Positions 12,413 to 25,690 of a stretch of 64,000 nt of DNA are shown here, one piece after another. Position 1 is the first letter of the stretch. Every line of letters begins with the position of its first letter. The notes beneath the pieces were generated by a model. The model worked only from the letters and a program-made list of their open reading frames with translations, was not told the origin of the DNA and searched no databases. This stretch comes from Apis mellifera (lineage: Eukaryota > Arthropoda > Insecta > Hymenoptera > Apidae), in contig NC_037641.1 in NCBI RefSeq assembly GCF_003254395.2, positions 3,567,001 to 3,631,000 of the forward strand, in the 5' to 3' direction. The translations under genes were made by a program, and so were the position numbers.

Positions 12413-12531
12413 TATTTAACAAAATTAATAATATTACTATAATATTAAATTTGCCATTTCTTTCTTTTTCATCTTAAAACATCTTCTATCTCTCTCTGTC
12501 TTTTCCTTTCTTATTCATTCATTTAATCACT

Positions 12532-12536
<5 letters not shown>

Positions 12537-12594
<58 letters not shown>
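12537..12594. repeat. (AC)29 microsatellite
   Basis: Uninterrupted AC run of 58 bases, the longest simple repeat in the window. Likely polymorphic. Confidence 0.97.
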
Positions 12595-12596
<2 letters not shown>

Positions 12597-15500
12597 CATT
12601 CGAAACTCTGAAACTCCACAGACATCTCTAGAAGACATTTAATCATCCAAAAACTTGTGTTTATCCAGCTTTTCATGAGAGATTGCAAAGTAATTATATC
12701 AACATTCGATTGAATACGCGAATCTTAACAATAGTTGATAATATAATCCTAGAATTTTATAGAATATTCTGACTCATGATCTCATTGCGATTGATTATTG
12801 TAAATTCAAGGGTAATGTCGAAGTCCTGCTGAACTTTCATCTTCTAACTTCTTTTACGTAAGATTATCCGAGCATAAATCGATGAATCTTTTACTTGTCT
12901 CCACTACATTTCTTTGATCATCGACCGTGATTAAAAGATTAACGAGTTAGGTTAGTTAATGAGGGGTGTGGGTCGTCCATAAGAGTCAGCCATAAAAGGA
13001 TATAATCTTATGATTACCGTTGTGCGTGTTCCCATTTTACGATCTTTATTCGTAGTAATATTTCGATCCATAGAATGATAAATTTATGATTGCAATATAA
13101 GCTTAAGAAGATTTTCTTGGAGGAAGTTATAGGCGCGTCGCGTGTTTGAAAGGATAGTTTCACAGTGTCAAATTTCTCTGAAAATTATACGTAGGATGGA
13201 ATATTAGACGAATAATAATAACATGTTTAAATGTTTAAATGTTGATAAAACATTCAATAATTAGAAATTAATCGAAACAAGGAGTTAATAATTTTTCTGA
13301 ATAACAATTGGAATAGATGTAACAAATAATTCCTGTATTCTCTTTAATTAATTTTTAGCAGACTTTCTATAATTATTACATAAAAGAATAATATTATTAT
13401 TTATGTAACTCAATAAATAAGTTTCAATCAACATTTTTACATTTCCTCTTTGATTTGTTTTTTAGAATCGTCTCTCTATAAGTGTTGCACGAATATATTA
13501 ATATCCTACATATATATATATATATATGTTTCATTGTTTTTCAAACATTTACGTAAGAATTTCTTTTCTATTCAAAGAATCGAGCACGCATACAATTCGA
13601 CGTCGAATTTAAATCGGAAAAATGTAGACCGAGACGAGCGCGATACCGTTCACGATTTTCAATTCTCGACAGGGAAGGGAAATAACAAAAGTCATAAATA
13701 AGAGTGATGTTTCGAGGCGTGGCGAGGCGAAAATTATAACCGAGCATTTTGCATCAGTTAAGTTCGCGGAGGCAGAAAGTAGACGTGAATTATGGATAAT
13801 GTACATCCACTGCATTAGCTCTCTCCGACGCAATTAACTCGTCGAGTTGCCCGCATTTCGCCATTTACCGTTCTCTTACGTTCACGGTTACACCCAATTT
13901 CTTTGTGTTCCCGCTCCTTTCATCTCGTGTTTCCGATTGGCATACTTCCCCCCCGCTTCCGCCGCGGAAACACCTTGACTTTTCTTTAACTAATTTTCTC
14001 AAATTTTCCTCCAATATGTAATTATATATACAAGTTCATGAGATAGCATTTTTCTAAAAAAGGAAAAAAAAATGATAAATATTAAATTGAAAAAAAAGAG
14101 AGAAAAGTTTTGTCGTTCTTTATATTGTTTTTCAATAATTTTCAAGAAAAGAAGGTATTTTTTAATTTCTCATGAACTTCAAGAAATAGAAGAATAACTT
14201 AGAACAATTTAGAATCTCATTTTCAAAGTAAGATTATACTTTGGATATGATTTCAATCAAAAACAATTTTCAGCTATGTAGAATTTTTAATAATATTATT
14301 TAAGTTTGTTTCTTTTTTTAACGTTCCATACATTATTGAGTGGTAGGTGAGTTAAATTCATTTGTATTAATTAAATTCTTTTCCCTGTCTTAACGTCACG
14401 TTTCATTTTACAGAAATCGAATCGCAGTGAAAAAATCTTGAAGTGAAATTCTACCATGAAAATGCATGGAGATCATGGACGTTCTATTGGTCGATTACCA
14501 ATCAAGATCGAAAAGGATCGTTAATTTGAAAATCTGGGGATACTACCCGCATTTCGACCTAACGATCATCTATGATAATCATTTCCTTTCTCGAATTTCT
14601 TTTCTCGAATTTTCGAATCGAGGATAGATCCTCGATCGGATCGATAAACCTCGTTCACGATCGGTCACAAAGCCTCGAAAACTTTCCGGGACCATCCATC
14701 ACGGACCGATTACAGGATGAAACGACGAATTTCTCCTCGATTTCGAATCCCATCCGCCTAGACAAATCGCGGCCCATCTGCTCCTTCCATTCCCTCCATC
14801 CTCCGACAGAGGCGAAAACCTTTTGCTAGTTTTTCAATTTTCGCATTTTTAAATTTGAAATTATATTTCATTCTTTCTTTGGGATTTGAAGCAATTTTCC
14901 TTTTGAGATTTGAAACCGTATTCTAGGTCTCATTTTTTGATATTTGAAATAACTCTCGATCATTTCCCTTCGAAATTCAGAGCGCAGCATTTTTCCATTT
15001 TTTCTTTTCTTTCTTTAGATTTAGAAAAATCGTCGATTTTTTTCAATTTTTCTTTTTCACATACAGAATTATTTTTTTTTTAGTTCGAAGAAATTTTCAA
15101 TTTTTCTCCTTTTTAAACGATTTTCAATCTTCTCGAGATACAAATTAATCTTCGATTTTCGTTTTTATCGATCGAAAGCAATTTTTGCGGGTCATTCCAA
15201 TATTCCTCGAAGACGTGTTAAGGAAAGCGCAGTTCGAAACGAGATTTATCGATAAGCGGAGGATATAGTTTTAGATCGTAAAACGCGATCCCAGTGATTG
15301 TTGGCTTCGATACGAAAGAATCTCAAAAAAAAAAAAACTTGATAAGAGAAATATCACGGTTGCGGAAGTTCTGATGGAAAGAAAAATAGGTCGAAGAATT
15401 CGATAGCAGCACGGAGTATATACCCCGATACGGTATCGAAGTTGCAAGGCTCTGTATAGGAGAGACATTAGGATAGTAAAATCCAATATCGCAGAAATTC

Positions 15501-15802
15501 GAGGAGCAATAGGGAAAATCGTTGTAATCAGATGCAACCCAATGGACAATAAGATGATAAGAGTAAACCGAGATTATAGACCTTAATATCTTCCGATACG
15601 GTTATTCCTATCTTCAATTTTTTTTCGCTATCGATTCGAAAATTTAATTCCAGCCTGTAACAATTGCATTTATAAGAATCTCGTTGCAAAGAAAAATCTC
15701 TGTTGCTCCAATTAATTTACAGCACGTTGATACATGATATATATGTTCGAAGGATCGATTCTATAAAGTTTACATACAAATATGTGAGTTGAGGCTTATT
15801 TA
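12595..15802. other. Noncoding, mixed composition
   Basis: Mixed sequence with a TA run at 13510-13527. It includes a GC-richer patch at 13560-13970, a patch at 14490-14830 and pyrimidine-rich DNA at 14830-15130. A donor-like TAG|GTGAGT lies at about 14347 with a weak preceding frame. Frames of 74 to 92 codons occur on both strands without domains. Confidence 0.5.
13510..13527. repeat. TA microsatellite
   Basis: Run of about nine TA units. Confidence 0.9.
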
Positions 15803-16054
15803 TTGAGTTATAAGTTATTTAAATGTTTGCTTGTTGGATGCTTGTCCAGTCTAGTTTACATAAATGAAGTTCTCTCGTATATTGCTTGTATAAGGATAAT
15901 AGAATTTGTAATGAACAAGTCGAAATTGTTCGATTCTGATGTTAAACATCAAAGAAGAATACCTGAATGTTCTCGAAACGATTATATTGAGAAAATTAGA
16001 GGAAAATTACAGGAGAATAATTATAAATTGTTGGGCATAATGTTTACTAGTTGA
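15803..16054 (+). other. Open frame of 83 codons in AT-rich DNA, unidentified
   Basis: An 83-codon frame in roughly one-third GC sequence, where frames this long are not common. The N-terminal part is hydrophobic (LVGCLSSLVYI, residues 10-20) and the rest is lysine- and asparagine-rich. I recognise no domain. The listed start is not an ATG. It ends next to a pair of TGACWGTCAGA repeats. It may be chance or a decayed element. Confidence 0.12.
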
Positions 16055-16110
16055 CAGTCAGAATTAGGAGTTGGAGGATCAGTTGTTTAAAGAGTTCAAA
16101 GTGACTGTCA
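16052..16110. repeat. Paired near-palindromes TGACAGTCA / TGACTGTCA
   Basis: TGACAGTCA at 16052-16060 and TGACTGTCA at 16102-16110 are exact reverse complements, and each is nearly self-complementary. They can be read as either direct or inverted repeats, 41 bp apart. They could be paired transcription-factor sites or chance. Confidence 0.6.
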
Positions 16111-16714
16111 GAGTTACGTAGAACGTGTTTATAAAAGTTTGGAGCATATAGAATTTAATAATTATACTCACATTAAATATACTTGTTATTTTACTCGACG
16201 AGATTAAATTAGTTAATATAGAAATATATTATCGATATTAAGAAAGTTCCATCATCCTGTACTCTAGATTTCACATTTCCATTGACATCCGTCACTTATT
16301 ACATTAATCCACGATTTTCCAAATTCTCGCCTCTTTTGTTCTTCAACAATCTTTCGATATTTTTCTCTCTATCCCAAATCCTCCGGCTTTAAATAACTTT
16401 CTTTAAGGACAATCCTTAAAGATTCGACGCAACGATTCCCCGATTCCCACTTTCATAATCCCCAAGATCTCGACCAGGTCTATTCCACCTCGGCTTTCCA
16501 GTCCTCGGCATCCAACTTTCTCCAACTCCAGCAACGCCATTCCTCCAATTTGTGGCACCGCGTATCAAACCGCGTTACCGTAGAAATACTCACTTTCGAG
16601 TACCGAAATGTCACCCTATCGTTAACTATGCTCGGGTGCACAGCTGAACAGGACAGCGCCAAGTTGTCAGAAAACCGTAAACTAAAGGAAATTTGAAATT
16701 CCTCCCCTCCTCTT

Positions 16715-16734
16715 CCCCCCCCAAAAAAGGGGGG
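16715..16734. repeat. C8-A6-G6 self-complementary tract
   Basis: Eight C, six A and six G in a row form a perfect inverted repeat of C and G with an A6 loop, followed by ATATATAT. The strand shift from poly-C to poly-G is unusual. Confidence 0.9.
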
Positions 16735-16750
16735 ATATATATATCGTATT

Positions 16751-16903
16751 AATAAATCAGCTAGAATCCTCGTTCGTGATCATCGTTTCTAATAAATCAG
16801 GCAGGAAATCCTAAATACCACTTTTGTAATAAATCATCGAAGATCCTGAATAATCACTCTTCTAATAAATCAGCCAGAACTTTAAACCATTCTAATAAAT
16901 CAT
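16751..16903. repeat. Five spaced copies of AATAAATCA
   Basis: AATAAATCA occurs at 16751, 16791, 16828, 16864 and 16894, usually preceded by T or CT, with intervals of 40, 37, 36 and 30 bases. The segments between copies are only loosely similar (AGAATCC, AGGAAATCC, AGATCC), suggesting a decayed minisatellite. Confidence 0.7.
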
Positions 16904-17161
16904 TCTATTTTCTCCTCACCTTCCTTTTTGCAACATCTCTTCTGTACCCTGCTTTCTCTTTCCTTTGCGCATAAAAATTAGCCATTCGTGATTTCTTATT
17001 TCGAATTTGTTTCTTGAAAGATTTTTAAGAAAAGAAATTATTGTTACTTCAATTTGTATTAATGGTAGAATCTTTCGATTCCAAAATTCGATAAAAGAAA
17101 TTATTATACAATCTTTTCCAACGACTAACGTAGAATTTTTCTTTTAATTTTTTAGTTACGT

Positions 17162-17210
17162 CACTGCTGCACGGCTAAAAGAGTCCAAGTGGAAAAAAAA
17201 CGCAGCAGTG
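17162..17210. repeat. 9-bp inverted repeat CACTGCTGC / GCAGCAGTG
   Basis: CACTGCTGC (17162-17170) pairs perfectly with GCAGCAGTG (17202-17210) across a 31-base loop. It opens a CpG-richer patch (17160-17400) containing no recognisable gene. Confidence 0.65.
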
Positions 17211-20180
17211 TTTGAACTCGCCCGTAGAAATGTGACTCGCGTATTCTCGACGCGAGAAACGTCGGCTATATTTTACGGTTCGCCACTGAGCGTGGGGCAC
17301 CGAGGATTTGAAATATAGCGACGATCCTCACCGCAGCCCCACGAGAACATCCGCCAATTTCTGGCTCATTTGTCCTGTCTTCGTTTCCTGCAAGACCCTG
17401 CTTCGTTTTTAAGGTGGTTAAATTTTAATCTCGTATTTTTCACCTCGACGATTAACTAACGTTTTAATCAAATTAATTATTAAGATTTATTTTTATGAAT
17501 TTGTTTATCGATCTTAGATTTTTTTTTTATTAATTCTCAATTTAGTTATATTTAGTTTGACGTGTGCATTGAATAAAATAGCGAATTTAAGAATTTTAAT
17601 AATGCTACGTAACTGTTCGAGGGATTAAAAGGTATTGTATATTATTATTCGTATAAATTTGACAGAAAAGGATATAATTCATCTGATAACTGCATAGATT
17701 ATAAAATCATCAATTGTTTCCCATTATTTCAAAATTTTTGTTCTTTTTTCTTTTAAGATAAGTAGATTCGATACAGCTTATTTTTCGCGATTCACGAAAG
17801 TGGTATCAACTTATCGCGTTACGTTCTATTTTCCAATCCGTTACAAACGTTCGTATAATTGAAATGATGCCCGTTGCAAGTTCAAATAATAGGAGGACAG
17901 GTTCGTTTAATCGGTATTGATGAAAATTTCATTCCGATAAATTGAGTTCGGATAAATGAAGTTCCATTATCATCGTTATTATTACGCGATGTCCACGTTA
18001 TACGTTGTCAGATAAAGTTCTATTGAAGTCGTGTTTCAACTGACTTTTCGACAGTTTTAAACATTCAAGATTCCCTTGGACCTCTATAATTATTACAAGT
18101 CTACAATTTTTCTCGAACGTGACGATATTTTCTCACGATATTTTCGAACGTTGGGGGATATCTCGGGAACGAAGCGCATGAATTTTGAACAGACGATCAT
18201 AGCCACCAGTTAAATTCGTCGAAACGAACGTTTCGCGCCGGCTGTAAAGACGTGGTTGGCCATAAAATGTTGCAATTGGTGTGCCGAACGTGAGCATTAC
18301 CATATAAAATACAACATCCACTTTCTTATTCCAACGTACAATTCCAAGCTAGGAAAGAAAAGTAGTGTCTTCAAGAAAAAAAGAAAAAGAATAAACTAAA
18401 ACTATTTTTCTTAATCACGTGATAAAAATTGATCGATGCAACGTATAAAAAAATCGATCAAGCTTTTTTTATCATTTTATAATATTAAAATAATTATCAT
18501 CGAAAGAATTTGATAAGAGAAGGAGATAAAAAAAAAAGAACGACATTTCAAAAGTTGGGAAACTTAATTCGATAGGAAGCAAGGGAGATCACAGCTTCTC
18601 TCATCAACATTACACGATTCATACCTAGAGCGAACCCCTAACGATGCCCGCAAACACACATCCCTATCCCACTTTCCAAAGACTCCGTTATCCAAGCCGC
18701 AAACGAGCAAACTTCATCATCCTCTCGATATTTAGCTTCCCTCGCGAATCTTCGTAAAACATTCACCAAGACCTGAAAACTATATTATACTTGCTCCAAT
18801 TCCCCCGAAAATTGTCCTACTAAAATCTCGCGTGTAAAAGGGACGAAAAAGGATGAAAAAGGAAGAGAGAGAGATAAAAAAAAAAGGAAAAATTATCGAT
18901 CACTCTGTATCAAAGCACATGTGCACACATGTGAAATCGTAACGAGTAAACTCGGATCTGTCATCGCAGATTTTCCATATCGCGCACCTCTGACGGACGT
19001 AAGCGAATATTTTTGCGCCTGTGCGCGAGCAACCCGGCCGGATATGCATTTCGACGAAACGTACGTTACATATCCCGGAAAATGCATCGAAGATCCGTCG
19101 AGCTTGGAGGATTCAGAGGCGAGGGAAACATTTTTTTTTTTAAATGTTGAAATAAAAGGATAAGAGTTTATCTCGACGGGTAATTTATTATTCGAAGTTA
19201 TCGCTCGAGTTAAGATTAATTATAATCCGAGATTATACGAAGATGCTGTATCGAGCGTTTCAAATAAAGTAATTTTATTATACGATAATCTTAATCTTTC
19301 AGTTACACTTTCGTGGTGTATGTAATAATTCTCGTGTTTTAAAAAAGGAGGGATGGATGATTGATAAGGGAAATTTTGTTTCGTTCTATCGAAAGGTTTG
19401 CTCGTTGAAGAAGCTTCGTGTAGGTTTTTCCCTCCTCTTGCTGATTCCTTTTGATGGATCGAAGGTTTCAGGATTGACGGAGCTGCTGATTATTTTTCCT
19501 ACGCGAGAGAGAAATTTTAGATCTTTAAAGGAATGGTATTTGGAAACGTGTATCATCCAGATTATTCAAATTTCCAATTCAATAGACTCTCCTTATCTTC
19601 GAGAAATTAATTTTTGAACAAGAGTTTATTAAAAAAAATAATCTAATATTCTATATTCTTAGTCGAAAGATTTTCATTTTAATCCCCTCTATATGTGTTT
19701 ATATACGAAGAATATGTGATTGAAAATACAACGACGACGCATTAAGGCAGCTAGAACGAACAGCGCGAGAGATTTATTATATACATATATAGATACACGA
19801 AATACCTGTAATATTATGTAACTCTCCGCGCGGTGGAAATCAGTGATCGTGCTCAACCATTCCATCTGGCAACGCTTCGGTGATCTGGGTCAACAATAAA
19901 GCTGACGGTTTCGAGTACCTCGAGATACTCTAAGATTAAAAATCTCGAAAAATTGAGATACTAACATTTATTAAACATTCGAAATGAATATAAAAATATA
20001 TACACGCACATCTTGACGGAACTGAAAAGGGGAAAAGAAAAAATTGATCACTAACAAAACATCGTGGAGAGAAAATAAAGACAGAGAAATGACACTCGAT
20101 GGATGCGCATCGAGTAAAGGAAATAATAGGCTGGAATGAAATCCGATTCGGTTGCTCGACGATGAATCGACGCCTCTTTC
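17211..20180. other. Noncoding, mixed composition
   Basis: CpG-richer to about 17400, then AT-rich. Overlapping frames at 18893-19163 on both strands shadow each other. No RNA gene or array seen. Confidence 0.5.
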
Positions 20181-20560
20181 TTCCTCTCCTGCATTATGCA
20201 TACAGGATGCAGACGTATGCAAACCGTGTACCGGCTCGCCCGTTTCTCTGTCTCTCCTCGGATTAATCGGATTAGAGGGATAGTTGGGACGTATAACGAG
20301 GCGAGTTCTCGCCTCCTGTCAAACTTTTGCATTACGTCGCCGCGTGGAAAAGGGAGTTTCCGGCATCGCTTCTTCGCCGCTTCCGCCTCCCCCTCCCCCC
20401 CCTTTCAACGCGAAACACGTACTATTTGCACCGCGGTAACACGCGGTGTGCGCATATTTTTGTTTTGCGCGAGTTTATTCGCGAGAAACGTTTGCCTTGT
20501 TGGAAGCTTGCATTTTCTGATTTTAGGTCCGTTTAATCCGCGTCTTTATTAACCCCCTCG
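20181..20560. other. CpG-rich island, no gene recognised
   Basis: GC-rich patch with a C9 run near 20395. Frames of 69 to 118 codons overlap on both strands, as expected from composition. No domain seen. Confidence 0.45.
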
Positions 20561-22559
20561 GAAAGCTAGTGGATCAGTGGACGATGCTCTGATGAAAAGA
20601 AACGTGGAGTAATAATTCGAAATAGTAGTATCTCTGGAACGATTGGATGGAGTAATAAAACGAGACGCGTAAGGAAAATTTGAATTTTTCTTCGTAGTAA
20701 AAAGTAACGCGAAATATTTTACGAATATAATTTATTCGTTTGCAGATTAGTTCTCACAAGGATCAAATTGGGGAAAGAACTGATCAAATATCGATATAAT
20801 AAAAATAGAAATCGAAGAATAATTCGATTTATTTATCGAGCGAGTGAACAACAATGAATGAAAAACGAGAATTTATTCGATTCCTTTCACGTCCCCTTAA
20901 ATTTCACGTTAATCGCAATGGAACAATGGAACGGGGAAGGGAGAGAGAGAGAGAAAGAAGAAAGAAACTCTTAAAAATCGGTAGTTGGAAACGGGACAAA
21001 CGGCTGCTTGTTCCCGTTGCAAAATAATTCAACGGGAATTCAATTCCTTTCTCCGTGTTTGCATCTTTCTCTCTTCCTTGTCGTTTTCAAATTACACCGC
21101 ATTGACGCGGAATTACACAACACGTGTAAAAAAAGAAAGAAAAGAAAGGAAAAAGCATCGAGGATGGAAGGAAAAGGCTGACAAACAATCTAGTCGCGTT
21201 TCTCTTTTTTCCCAGGATTTTCCAAACGTGAAACGTTTATCTTCGACGCGGTTAACGATCCGCGTTTTTCTCCATATTAATCCATCGTAAACACTATTCG
21301 TCTCCCTCTGTTTCTCTACCGATCCCATTTTATCTCTCTCTTTCTCTCTCGTTCGATTAACTTTCAGATCGGAGATTTGAAATCCATTTTAAAAAGGAAT
21401 CGATCAAGTATCAATTGGTGAACGTGAGTTTTGCAGGGATATTATATATTATACACGAAATTTAATAATATCGAAAGTATGAAAGGAAAGTGTTCTTCAT
21501 GTCAGATTCGAAACGGAACGATCGAATTCTTAAATAAGGAATAAATGACGTTTATAACGTTAATCAAAGTTCGATTAGAGATTAATTCAAAGGATATCGT
21601 TCATTGATTGATTGATTAATCGAATGAAAGATTTTTGAATTTTAGAAATCAAATTATTTTTGGATTTTAAAAAAGTGGATGAATATCGATTAAGAAATTG
21701 GAAGAAACTGAAAGGGAATTTCGACGTGAAATTTTACAATTAAAACTTTTATTCTCTTCCTTATTATATTTATTTATCCTATCAATTTGCAATCTCATTA
21801 ATCAACATGTAAATTGAAAAAAATTCGTTTTATATTCAAAAAAAAAGAAGACGTGCAAATTGTATAATAAAAGAAATAATCAGATATATGAAAAGCACTT
21901 TTCTTTTCGAAAATTCACGAAACCGTGCATCATCAAATACATTAAAATCAACTTTTCGAACGAAATCGCGATTGAGACCTCCGTCAAATGTTCAAATCAA
22001 CGATAAACGAATGAATGAGACGAAGAGAGGGAAGAAGGCGAGAATAAATCCTGGACGAAAATTCAATTGATATAGGGAACATTTGCTCGTGTTTATTATT
22101 TCCTTTTTTTCCCCTTCTTCTTCTTCCTCTAAATAACTCGTTTGTCCTCCCTGTTGAAAGGTTTTTGTTATCGAGGCTGGAAACGCTGTAGCCGAAACGC
22201 TCTATAAATAAATATTTATCGCGAGATACGTTAACGAATACGTCCGGATATAAATTCGACGGGAAATTCACGGTCCGGCGGAAAACTTCGATAAGCTTAT
22301 CGTCATATTTACCGGCGTTGCAATAACTCTGGAAAATATGCCCGGCCGTGGAAAGGAGAAACAAAGAGGGGCGACGATCAACGATCGGGGGTGGATGAAT
22401 TTAACCCCTCCCTCCCTCGATTCATTTTTAAACGGCCACGTTTATAACGATGCCGATAAACTCCTTCTCAACTCATGGATTTTTAGAAGGCTGAAATTTC
22501 ACCGATAAGGATTAACTCCCTTCGTCCAAGATCAAGTTTATTAATATATCTTCAAAAAT
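20561..22559. other. Noncoding, mixed composition
   Basis: No recognisable gene. Contains short AG-rich runs near 20940-20965 and overlapping frames at 21984-22364 (-) without a domain. Confidence 0.5.
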
Positions 22560-23264
22560 TTGAACAAAATTATTTATTCTATTATATATACACATCTCGA
22601 AGATGTATTTTTACAGGAAAAAAGAAAATCTTCCATCCCAGGAGGAAAATGGAAGGCCACGTGTCGATCTCGATTCGATGAATCGCGACGGTGTGGTCGC
22701 CAACAATCTCTGTGTTTTTCCCCTGGACAAATCAATTCTCGATGGCCGCCGCCTCCGCCTCCACCCCCGCTCCGTGTCGGACTAAACTCATCCGGAAATG
22801 GGGAAGCCTCGGCGAGCCGCTTTTCCGTGTCGATTGCACTCCGCCAAATGGAAATGGCCTCCTTCCACCACCATTTTCGAATCTCTGTATCTGCTCTTTC
22901 TCTTTTCCGTGGGCCACACACGGTATTTCGTGGGAGGACCACGAAATTGCGCGCCGCGGAATCGATTTATTCCATTGAAAACACCACGCTTCCCTTCCCA
23001 TCGATCCAACCCTTCCTCGATCGAACGCTTTTCTCCTCGATCGAAGAAAGTCTTGTCGACCGATTTCTTGTCGGATCGAGAGAGATAAACTCGGGAGAAG
23101 GGGGATCAAGTGTGAAGGGAAGGTTTTTTGGAAATTGGTTTTCGAGTGTGGGATTAGGGGATTGTTTTGGATTTGGGAGGAAGTTTCGCGGGGAGAGAGA
23201 GAAATTTCTTTGTTGGTTCCGTTTTAGGGAATGTTTTTTAAGTCAAACTGATAGAAAAATATGA
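22560..23264. other. GC-richer island with stacked open frames
   Basis: The longest plus-strand frame of the window (234 codons) lies here. However, at least six other frames of 60 to 125 codons overlap it on both strands, so the openness is compositional. The longest frame has a proline run from a CCGCC/CCACC tract, no hydrophobic core pattern and no domain I recognise. I do not call a gene. Confidence 0.45.
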
Positions 23265-25059
23265 TTTCAGGATTTCGTGTTCGAGTATGGGATTAGATCG
23301 AATATTTTGTTTAAATCGAATGGAGGATAATTGTATGGAAAATTCAAGTTCAAGTAGAAAATTTCGAAGAGAATAAAGATCCATGTTCAATATTTTTAAA
23401 AAAGGAACCGGATCAACTTTCACGGATTAATAAAATTTTCTTTTCGAAACGAAACGCGTTTATATACGACGATCTCTCGGAACGAATACGCGTCCGATTT
23501 ATATATATATATTTTTTTCTTTCTTTTTCAAAGCGCAGAGGAACACTAAAAATCGGTGACACAATTTTTTCCACAGAGCCCATCCGTATTGAATATCAAT
23601 CGGAACCGATGAAAAGGGCGGAATTTTCGACGGGAAAAAGGAAAGAGAGAGAGACTCGGTGTATAGATGGATATGAGAGGGGCGATAAATCGAGCATAAA
23701 GAATTCAAGGTGGCGTAATAAACCCGATAGGAAAAGAAGCGCAGAAAGGGGCGCAGTTTTGCTGCCCTGGTGAGAATTTGAAAGGCGATTTTCAGATCTG
23801 TAAGAGCAGAAAAGAGAGAGATACGCGGTTTATTGGATCCCGTGACTCGTCTTGCCTATGAAACGAGAAAGTGGTGCAATGACGTAAAATTGATTGGATG
23901 AAAATTAAAGACGAATCTGTTCCTGATTCATTGTCAAGCTATAATATGTATAGTACGATTTCTTGAAAGTTTGTTAAACGTTTATAAAAATTGGAATATA
24001 TTGCGATGCAAGGAATCGATTCAAGTGATGGGTTTGAGACAATTCAGGACGAAAGAAAATAGAAATAACGAAAGGATGTTTTAATCGTTGAATTGAACGT
24101 TTTGTAATGGACTGAGATTACGAGAAGATTGATGTAGTTTACGTGAGGAGGCATGGATGAAATATTTTACACATTGCAGAATATTTTTGTTCACGATTGT
24201 TCGCGAAGCGCTTAAACCCATTACTTGAACCGATGCCTGCATCACAATATATTTAAAGCCAGTCATTCTACAGAATAAGAGTATAATTGAAAATTGTATT
24301 CTTATGATTAATGATAATTCTTCACCGAAAATTTTCAAGATTTTTAATAAAATATACGATTACATCAAAAGCATCCTGATTGAAATCGAATTTTACCATA
24401 TAAAATTACATAGAGAGACAAGTAAAACATCAATAATCGCATTTTCTAAACTTTCTAAAATCTTTCCCCAAATTGGATCGCATTTATCGAAAAGAAAAGA
24501 GGAAACACGGATCTAACAACAATATTCTCAAGATATTCAACATCCGATCTACAATAATCTTCCGTAAATAAACTTGGCGAACAAGTTTTCGAGAAAAAAC
24601 AACGTTTCATGAAATTCCGATTAAATTCCTGGTGCATCGAAGCCCTAGGAATTTACTAATAGCGAGATACGGAACGAAATTCCCTAGCGGAGAACGTTCG
24701 ACATCGTCGAGACAACAACCCTCAGGATTATAATGTCGTGGTGAACGAGGCAAGGGTCGATTGTCGAGAACGTAGCAATTTGTAATTTACATTCGAAAAG
24801 CGGATTTACCCTTTATTAAGAGGCACGTCGCGAAATGGCTGCCATTTTGCGTTTTCTTTTTCTCGTGAATTATTTAAAACTCGAAATAAGGTAAAGTTTC
24901 GAATCTTAATATAAAATTCATCCGTGTCTATTAATTTTTGTAATGTAAATGATAATAGTGAATTTCTAGGGAAATTTTAAAGGATTCACCGAGGAATTTT
25001 CCCCTATTATTATTTTAACCAATTTGGATAATTTTTCTTTACAAAAATAATTGCAAGTC
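23265..25059. other. Noncoding, AT-rich
   Basis: No recognisable gene, RNA or array. Frames up to 85 codons only. Confidence 0.55.
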
Positions 25060-25690
25060 GATCACAAGGAGGCAGGATCAAAATTCTATCTCCCCCATCC
25101 TAAAATCCCCAACCATCTCATCGTCCAAGTCTCCCCTTCCAAGATTTCCAACTCGTTTACAGGCCTCGTTTGATCATCGTGCGAGACCCTTTTTCCTCTT
25201 TGAACCGAAACAGATGATTCGGCAATAAACCAGTGTCGTAGGCAAACGTAAATCCAACATCTGCATCCACCCCCACCCTTCCCTTCGCTTTGCTCAGGCA
25301 CACAGGTGTTGCTGCAAAGCCATTTACGCTTACGTCCATCCATGTTCCAGCCGTGGGTTCGTGTCGTAGTTGCTGATCCTGAAGGGTGAATTCTGACGCG
25401 GTTAACGCTTGGAAAGGGTTTCCAGGGGGGAGGCGGGCGGGCGGGTCCTCTGTCCTCGCCTTATTGGGATACTCGATACTCAAACTACGGAGTGAATAGA
25501 CCTTTGAACCTTGCCATCCATTGTCAATCGAAACATCCAATTCGCGACAGTTACTGTCCCCGTAATAGGATTGTCCCCGATCTCGATTTTGTCCACTCGA
25601 CTTTGGGCAACACGAGATGACACGAGGGAAAATTGCCGCGTACCGTTTCGTCATCTGTTGGCCAACATTTAACCACGTTGCTTCCTGCAA
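25060..25690. other. GC-richer island with a 177-codon minus frame
   Basis: The minus-strand frame 25157-25690 has no ATG at its beginning; the first codon is TTG, directly at the acceptor-like GCTTGCAG. It has no obvious low complexity and a balanced composition, but no domain I recognise. A second minus frame overlaps part of it (25086-25343). Unlike the other islands, the plus strand is largely closed. It could be a decayed or unrecognised exon, or chance. Confidence 0.2.
25425..25445 (+). other. Potential G-quadruplex
   Basis: A G6 run followed by AGGC, then three GGG runs separated by single C. This meets the usual four-run G-quadruplex pattern on the plus strand. Confidence 0.7.

Larger units (their letters stand above)
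16111..17161. other. Noncoding, with short repeat cluster
   Basis: No gene recognised. A 60-codon minus frame (16480-16662) has no domain. The two structures listed separately (16715-16734 and 16751-16903) are the only notable items. Confidence 0.5.

Noticed and set aside
12940..12965. Telomeric TTAGG repeats
   Set aside because: Only TTAGGTTAG, fewer than two copies.
18157..18170. 14-mer GATATCTCGGGAAC shared with 49739-49752
   Set aside because: A 14-base match between two places in 64 kb is expected several times by chance.
22560..23264. 234-codon plus-strand open frame
   Set aside because: At least six other frames overlap it on both strands, it contains a proline run from a GC tract, and shows no domain. 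Compositional artefact.
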